From an uncultured Ruminococcus sp. (GTDB lineage Bacteria > Bacillota > Clostridia > Oscillospirales > Acutalibacteraceae), in NCBI GenBank assembly GCA_902765625.1, contig CACXAO010000006.1:1-48872 (forward strand): a DNA stretch of 48,872 nt, given 5' to 3'. Position numbers and translations under genes: made by a program. Shown here one piece after another: positions 47,329 through 48,872 of the stretch. Numbering within the stretch: the stretch's first letter is position 1; each line of letters opens with the position of its first letter. The notes under the pieces are model-generated. The model had not been told where the DNA came from, ran no database searches, and saw only the letters and a program-made list of their open reading frames with translations.

Positions 47329-48650
47329 TATTTATCGCCCCTTTCGCGGATAATCATGCGGATCGGCGTTCCCTCAAGTCCGAAAGCCTCGCGGATACGG
47401 TTTTCGAGATAACGCTGATATGAAAAGTGGAAAAGCTCTGCGTTGTTGCAGAAAAATACAAACGTCGGCGGCTTTACGCTCGCCTGAGTCATGTAATATA
47501 TTTTCAGTCGCTTGCCCTTGTCGGACGGAGGCTGAACGCGGGTGGTTGCCTGCGCGAGAAGCTCGTTGAGCATACCTGTGCGTATCCGCAGACTTGCGTT
47601 CTCGTTTGCCGCGACGATCGCTTCAAACAGCCTGTCGATTCGCTGACCCGTCTTTGCCGAGATAAACACCTGCGGCGCGTATGACATAAACGCAAAGTCG
47701 GCGTCGAGCTTCTTCCGGAACTCAGCCATTGTCTTGTCGTTCTTCTCGACCGCGTCCCACTTATTTACCGCAAGAATGCACGCCTTGCCTGCCTCGTGAG
47801 CAAGTCCGGCGACCTTGGTGTCCTGCTCGGTTATACCCTCGGTGGCGTCTATCATGATAACGCAGACGTCGCTGCGCTCAATCGCCATCTTTGCTCGCAG
47901 AATGCTGTACTTCTCGATATCGTCGTAAATACGGCTCTGACGGCGCAGTCCGGCGGTATCGGTGAAGTTGAACCTGCCGTAGCTGTTTTCGATAAGGGTA
48001 TCGATCGAGTCGCGCGTGGTGCCTGCGATATCCGAAACGATGCAGCGCTCGGAGGATGTGATTTTATTGATCAGCGATGACTTGCCGGCGTTCGGCTTGC
48101 CGATAACAGCGACGTTTACCGCGTCCTCTCCTTCTTCCTCCTCTTCCGAAAAGGTCAGGTGCTCGTAAACCGCGTCGAGCAGATCGCCGGTGCCGTGGCC
48201 GTGAACGGCTGAAACCTGAACCGGGTCGCCCAGACCGAGGTTGTAAAATTCATAGAAAGCCATATCGGGTTCGCCGACGGTGTCGCATTTGTTAACGCAG
48301 ACGACGATGGGCTTGCCGGATTTCTGAAGCATCTGCGCAACGTCGGCGTCGGTCGCGACCATTCCGCTTTTGCAGTCGGTGACGAGGATAATCGCGTTTG
48401 CGGTATCGATCGCAAGCTCAGCCTGACGGCGCATCTGCTCTAAGATAACATCGTCTGCCTTTGGCTCTATGCCGCCCGTATCGATGACCATGGCGGTTTT
48501 GCCGCACCACTCTACCTCGCCGTAAATGCGGTCGCGGGTCACTCCCGGGGTGTCGTCGACGATCGAAACGCGCTGCCCGATGAGCTTGTTAAAAAGCGTT
48601 GATTTACCGACATTCGGTCTGCCCACGATTGCAATCACAGGCTTGTTCAT
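47328..48650 (-). CDS. der: Ribosome-assembly GTPase Der (EngA)
   Basis: 440 residues with two GTPase domains: GRPNVGKSTLFN at about 9 and GKPNAGKSSLIN at about 182, each with DTGG/DTAG and NKCD/NKWD motifs, then a KH-like C-terminus. It works in 50S subunit maturation. GGAGT precedes the ATG. plsY follows directly, a common clostridial order. Confidence 0.95.
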   Translation of the reverse strand: MNKPVIAIVGRPNVGKSTLFNKLIGQRVSIVDDTPGVTRDRIYGEVEWCGKTAMVIDTGGIEPKADDVILEQMRRQAELAIDTANAIILVTDCKSGMVATDADVAQMLQKSGKPIVVCVNKCDTVGEPDMAFYEFYNLGLGDPVQVSAVHGHGTGDLLDAVYEHLTFSEEEEEGEDAVNVAVIGKPNAGKSSLINKITSSERCIVSDIAGTTRDSIDTLIENSYGRFNFTDTAGLRRQSRIYDDIEKYSILRAKMAIERSDVCVIMIDATEGITEQDTKVAGLAHEAGKACILAVNKWDAVEKNDKTMAEFRKKLDADFAFMSYAPQVFISAKTGQRIDRLFEAIVAANENASLRIRTGMLNELLAQATTRVQPPSDKGKRLKIYYMTQASVKPPTFVFFCNNAELFHFSYQRYLENRIREAFGLEGTPIRMIIRERGDK

Positions 48651-48676
48651 CTGATCAACTCCTACCTATAAGACAA

Positions 48677-48708
48677 AAGGGCGAACAGAAGTTATTCTCC
48701 TGCCGCCC
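48677..48708 (-). terminator. Terminator of rpmF
   Basis: GGGCG (48679-48683) and CGCCC (48704-48708) with an inner AGAA/TTCT pairing, followed on the minus strand by TTTTG. Confidence 0.55.
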
Positions 48709-48727
48709 ATCGTTTTCAAATAAAGGA

Positions 48728-48872
48728 TTACGCTTCCTTCTTGACGATAACCTGTCTGCCGTTGTACATACCACAGTTACCGCAAGCTCTGTGCGCAGCC
48801 ATCAGCTCGCCGCAGTTGGGGCAAGTTGTGAGTGTGGGCGCGTTGAGCTTCCATACTGTTGAACGTCTTGAG
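48728..48872 (-). CDS. rpmF: 50S ribosomal protein L32, C-terminal part
   Basis: The gene runs off the right edge. The visible 47 codons include RRSTVWKLNAPTL and the zinc-ribbon cysteines CPNCGE and CGNCG of L32, ending VIVKKEA. It lies upstream of der with a terminator between. Confidence 0.93.
   Translation of the reverse strand, partial: SRRSTVWKLNAPTLTTCPNCGELMAAHRACGNCGMYNGRQVIVKKEA

Overview
The window reads as chromosome of a spore-forming, anaerobic gut-type Clostridia bacterium, most likely Ruminococcaceae/Oscillospiraceae. The support is the sporulation genes spoVM, sipL, spoIVA and an intact sigK, a dockerin-bearing secreted protein, Na+-decarboxylase subunits, an N-terminal-rubredoxin rubrerythrin, and strong GGAGG ribosome sites with several GTG and TTG starts. 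No rRNA, tRNA or CRISPR array was seen.

Layout. 1-5.3 kb: the start of a probable secD with an attenuator-like leader, a PLP aminotransferase, a capsule kinase/chain-length pair and Na+-decarboxylase gamma/beta subunits. 5.4-11.7 kb: a spore-coat basement cluster (small membrane ORF, spoVM, sipL, spoIVA, all minus) interrupted by a 927-residue cohesin-like/dockerin protein. 11.8-23.6 kb: housekeeping genes (RluA, PgeF, an ECF sigma with a membrane beta-propeller partner, ppa, a P-type ATPase behind a yybP-ykoY Mn2+ riboswitch, rsmA, rsmF, a LUD protein, an amidase). 23.75-34.1 kb: rubrerythrin, then an accessory region built into its 3' end. 34.1-38.9 kb: LysR divergent from a fabF/acyl-AMP ligase/thioesterase/thioredoxin operon. 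38.9-48.9 kb: CBS protein, membrane proteins, exonuclease III, sigK, RNase M5-like, holA, a phosphoribosyltransferase, HIT, plsY, der and the end of rpmF.

The accessory region is the most unusual part. An 8.5-kb integrative element lies between 53-bp direct repeats that are the end of the rubrerythrin gene. The element supplies a replacement 3' end that encodes the same residues with different codons. It carries a tyrosine integrase, a serine resolvase, an XRE repressor with a clear operator, a run of small unknown genes, and a WYL regulator divergent from a SHOCT-tailed membrane protein across a large nested palindrome. The nonamer TTGCCGCTG/CAGCGGCAA occurs 14 times in it; I found one copy by eye in the rest of the window. 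To its right, further rubrerythrin-tail relics, rubrerythrin-type terminators and two copies of one promoter segment bracket two orphan ORFs, which suggests repeated integration and decay at one site.

How genes work together: SpoVM recruits SpoIVA to the forespore and SipL binds SpoIVA. The Mn2+ riboswitch points to metal export by the ATPase. The sigma/beta-propeller pair looks like a sigma factor with its membrane-bound regulator. Functions in the accessory region are mostly unknown.
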